64,000 nt of DNA. Origin: RHKX01 sp046330285 (GTDB taxonomy: Bacteria > Actinomycetota > Thermoleophilia > Solirubrobacterales > 70-9). Of the stretch, positions 62,446 through 64,000 are shown piece by piece; the stretch's first letter is position 1, and every line of letters begins with the position of its first letter. The DNA lies in NCBI GenBank assembly GCA_046330285.1, contig JAXLSX010000003.1:62001-126000 (forward strand), read 5' to 3'. The notes under the pieces were generated by a model. That model did not search any database and was not told the origin of the DNA. It worked only from the letters and a program-made list of their open reading frames with translations. A program made the position numbers and the translations under genes.

Positions 62446-63414
62446 TCAGAGCGAGCGCAGGGCCGGCAGCAATTCGGCCTCCGCCCAGCCGATGAAGCCG
62501 TCCTGATGCTCCCCGCCGATCTGCACGAGGGCGATCTCGTCGAAGCCGGCATCGATGAACGGCCGGATCGCTTCGACGTGCTCCTCGACGTCGCGCCCGC
62601 AGGCGATCTGCTCGCCGACCTGCCCGGGGTCGACGAACTGGGTGCCGCCGGCGAACGAGTCCGGCCCGGGGAGGTCGGCGTTCACCGACCAGCCGAGCCC
62701 GAACCAGCGGAACTGGTCGTGGGCGCGCTCGACGGCGGCCTCGCGGTCGGGGTCGTAGGCGACCGCGACCTGGCCGACCCGGGGCTTGCCGTCGCCCCCG
62801 GCCTCGTCGAACATCTCGCCGAGCTCGGCCTTCGGCTCGACCGCCACCATCAGGTCGGCCCAGCGGCCGGCGAGAGAGCAGGAGTCGGAGCCGGACACGG
62901 CGATGCCGATCGGCACGCGCTCGTCGGGAAGGTCCCAGAGCCGTGCGCTCTCGACGGCGAAGTGCTTGCCGCGGAAGTTGTAGGACTCCTCACCGCCGAG
63001 CAGGCCGGAGATGATCTCGACGGCCTCGGCGAGCATCTCGTGCCGGGTACCGACCATCGGCCACCCCTTGCCGACGACGTGCTCGTTCAGGTTCTCGCCG
63101 GCTCCGAGGCCGAGCCGGAACCGGTTCCCCGACAGGATCCCGACGGTCGCGGCCTTCTGCGCGACCACGGCCGGGTGGTAGCGGAGAATCGGGCAGGTGA
63201 CGTAGGTCATCAGCCCGATCCGTTCGGTGGCGTGCGCCGCCGCGCCGAGGATCGACCACGCGTAGCCGGAATGCCCCTGCTCCTCGAGCCAAGGCTGGTA
63301 GTGGTCGCTGATCACGGAGAAGTCGAAGCCCGCCGCCTCGGCCGCCACGAGGTCTTCGACGAGGCGATCCGGTCGCGACTGCTCGGTCATGAGCGTGTAT
63401 CCGAAGGCGGTCAC
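62446..63414 (-). CDS. LLM-class F420-dependent oxidoreductase (G6PDH-like subgroup)
   Basis: GTG 63414 (MTAFGYTLMTEQ) starts a 322-residue luciferase-fold protein; the longer frame to 63612 is rejected because it crosses the promoter of the convergent small gene. Family blocks are FSVISDHYQPW, GLMTYVTCPI, NRFRLGLGAGENLNEHVVG and GFDEIALVQIG, close to F420-dependent glucose-6-phosphate dehydrogenase and its relatives. The true substrate is unknown. F420 use is inferred from the family. Confidence 0.88.
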   Translation of the reverse strand: MTAFGYTLMTEQSRPDRLVEDLVAAEAAGFDFSVISDHYQPWLEEQGHSGYAWSILGAAAHATERIGLMTYVTCPILRYHPAVVAQKAATVGILSGNRFRLGLGAGENLNEHVVGKGWPMVGTRHEMLAEAVEIISGLLGGEESYNFRGKHFAVESARLWDLPDERVPIGIAVSGSDSCSLAGRWADLMVAVEPKAELGEMFDEAGGDGKPRVGQVAVAYDPDREAAVERAHDQFRWFGLGWSVNADLPGPDSFAGGTQFVDPGQVGEQIACGRDVEEHVEAIRPFIDAGFDEIALVQIGGEHQDGFIGWAEAELLPALRSL

Positions 63415-63556
63415 GAGAGGCGGCGTACCCCGGCCGGCGGGGGCGAAACGACCGGCCGCGGGTGTGGCCCGGTTCACACCGCGGGTGTCTGTCCGGATCG
63501 CCCTCGCGAGCTGATCATGGTCGTGCAAGTTCGATCCACCGAAAGGAACCAACGAA

Positions 63557-63943
63557 ATGTTCAACAGCACCAAGGTCCGCACCGCCATCGCCGCCCTCGC
63601 CATCTCGGTCACCGCCTTCGCGGGAGTCGCTTCGGCTCAGGCCGGCGGCAAGGCCGACACCAAGGTCTCGATCAAGGGCGACAACGGCGACTACTACGGA
63701 TACGTCAAGAGCTCCGACGCCGACAACTGCGCCAACGGCCGCGAGGTCAAGGTCTTCAAGCAGACCGGCAACACGCAGGATCCGAAGAACGACATGAAGA
63801 TCGGCACGGACACCGCCCAGCCGAACGGCACCAAGTACATGTGGTCGATCGGCAACTCCGGCTACAAGAGCGGCACGTTCTACGCCAAGGTCGGCAAGAC
63901 CAGCCTCTGCAAGGGCGCGACGAGCAAGAGCATCACGCGATAG
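63557..63943 (+). CDS. Small secreted protein of unknown function, 128 aa
   Basis: ATG 63557 with GAAAGGAACC upstream starts a Sec signal peptide (VRTAIAALAISVTAFAGVASA). The mature part of about 100 residues is lysine- and glycine-rich, predicted beta-stranded, and has two cysteines (NCANG and SLCKG) likely to form a disulfide. SADADNC-type and VKVFKQTG segments look like a repeat-free extracellular domain. No known family is recognised. A strong terminator follows. Confidence 0.85.
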   Translation: MFNSTKVRTAIAALAISVTAFAGVASAQAGGKADTKVSIKGDNGDYYGYVKSSDADNCANGREVKVFKQTGNTQDPKNDMKIGTDTAQPNGTKYMWSIGNSGYKSGTFYAKVGKTSLCKGATSKSITR

Positions 63944-63967
63944 CCCGCGACTTCACACCAGGGGTCC

Positions 63968-64000
63968 AGCGGCCCGGCGGCTTCGGCCTCCGGGCCGCTT
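63968..64000 (+). terminator. Terminator hairpin at window end
   Basis: AGCGGCCCGG (63968-63977) pairs with CCGGGCCGCT (63990-63999), and inside it GGC/GCC closes a TTCG tetraloop. It follows the small secreted protein gene by 25 bases; the T-run may continue beyond the window. Confidence 0.75.

Noticed and set aside
60390..62552. Minus-strand open frame of 720 codons over the crotonase and DAHP synthase
   Set aside because: It is the antisense of the crotonase and a shifted frame of the DAHP synthase gene, with low-complexity Arg/Pro content.

Overview
The window is very GC-rich and densely coded, with many GTG and TTG starts, strong third-position G/C bias and almost no A/T-rich spacers. 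No rRNA, tRNA, CRISPR array, phage or insertion sequence was found. The gene mix is AlkB alkane hydroxylase with rubredoxin, F420/luciferase-type oxidoreductases, a type III glutamine synthetase, a GH26-like glycosidase, an FG-GAP subtilisin and actinobacterial families DUF3159 and DUF6159. This suggests a free-living soil actinobacterium, most likely of the Thermoleophilia (Solirubrobacterales-like). That placement is an inference from gene content, not from a marker gene.

Layout. 1-7.8 kb: the 5' part of a large secreted S8 protease (running off the left edge) and two paralogous sulfatases on either side of a cyclophilin. 7.9-14.5 kb: a probable minus-strand operon of hydrolase/acyl-CoA-ligase fusion, SRPBCC protein, low-molecular-weight tyrosine phosphatase, fructosamine-kinase-like protein, GNAT protein and RlmN. 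14.6-18.6 kb: a secreted GH26-like enzyme, a TVP38-type membrane protein and an alkB-rubredoxin-tetR operon behind a promoter with paired inverted repeats. 18.6-18.9 kb: a non-coding stretch with inverted-repeat ends. 18.9-23.0 kb: a complete polyamine/putrescine-type ABC importer. 23.1-30.4 kb: two metallo-beta-lactamase-fold hydrolases, a fatty acid desaturase, glnN, a strongly structured intergenic region, a DUF1330-like protein and a flavin monooxygenase. 30.4-44.1 kb: M1 peptidase, secreted tripeptidyl-aminopeptidase-like lipoprotein, amidohydrolase/aminotransferase/luciferase-type genes, a flippase-like membrane protein with a TetR regulator, an ABC-2 exporter, a DksA-type zinc protein, an SprT-like protein, a 5'-3' exonuclease and an SCP2-hydrolase fusion. 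44.1-64 kb: membrane proteins, lipases, an ABC-F ATPase, acetolactate decarboxylase, universal stress proteins, an SDR, an L,D-transpeptidase, a cold-shock protein with a structured leader, a YcaQ-type glycosylase, a crotonase, DAHP synthase, an F420-type oxidoreductase and a small secreted protein.

How it works together. Much of the content concerns lipids and hydrocarbons (AlkB, rubredoxin, desaturase, acyl-CoA ligase fusion, SCP2-hydrolase, crotonase, lipases) and breakdown of external polymers (proteases, sulfatases, GH26). The rest is nitrogen and polyamine uptake, stress response and RNA modification. No obvious defence or biosynthetic cluster was found. The most unusual signals are non-coding: a tandem, apparently covarying hairpin array downstream of glnN, a MITE-like segment near 18.7 kb, and a terminator-like hairpin in the cold-shock leader.
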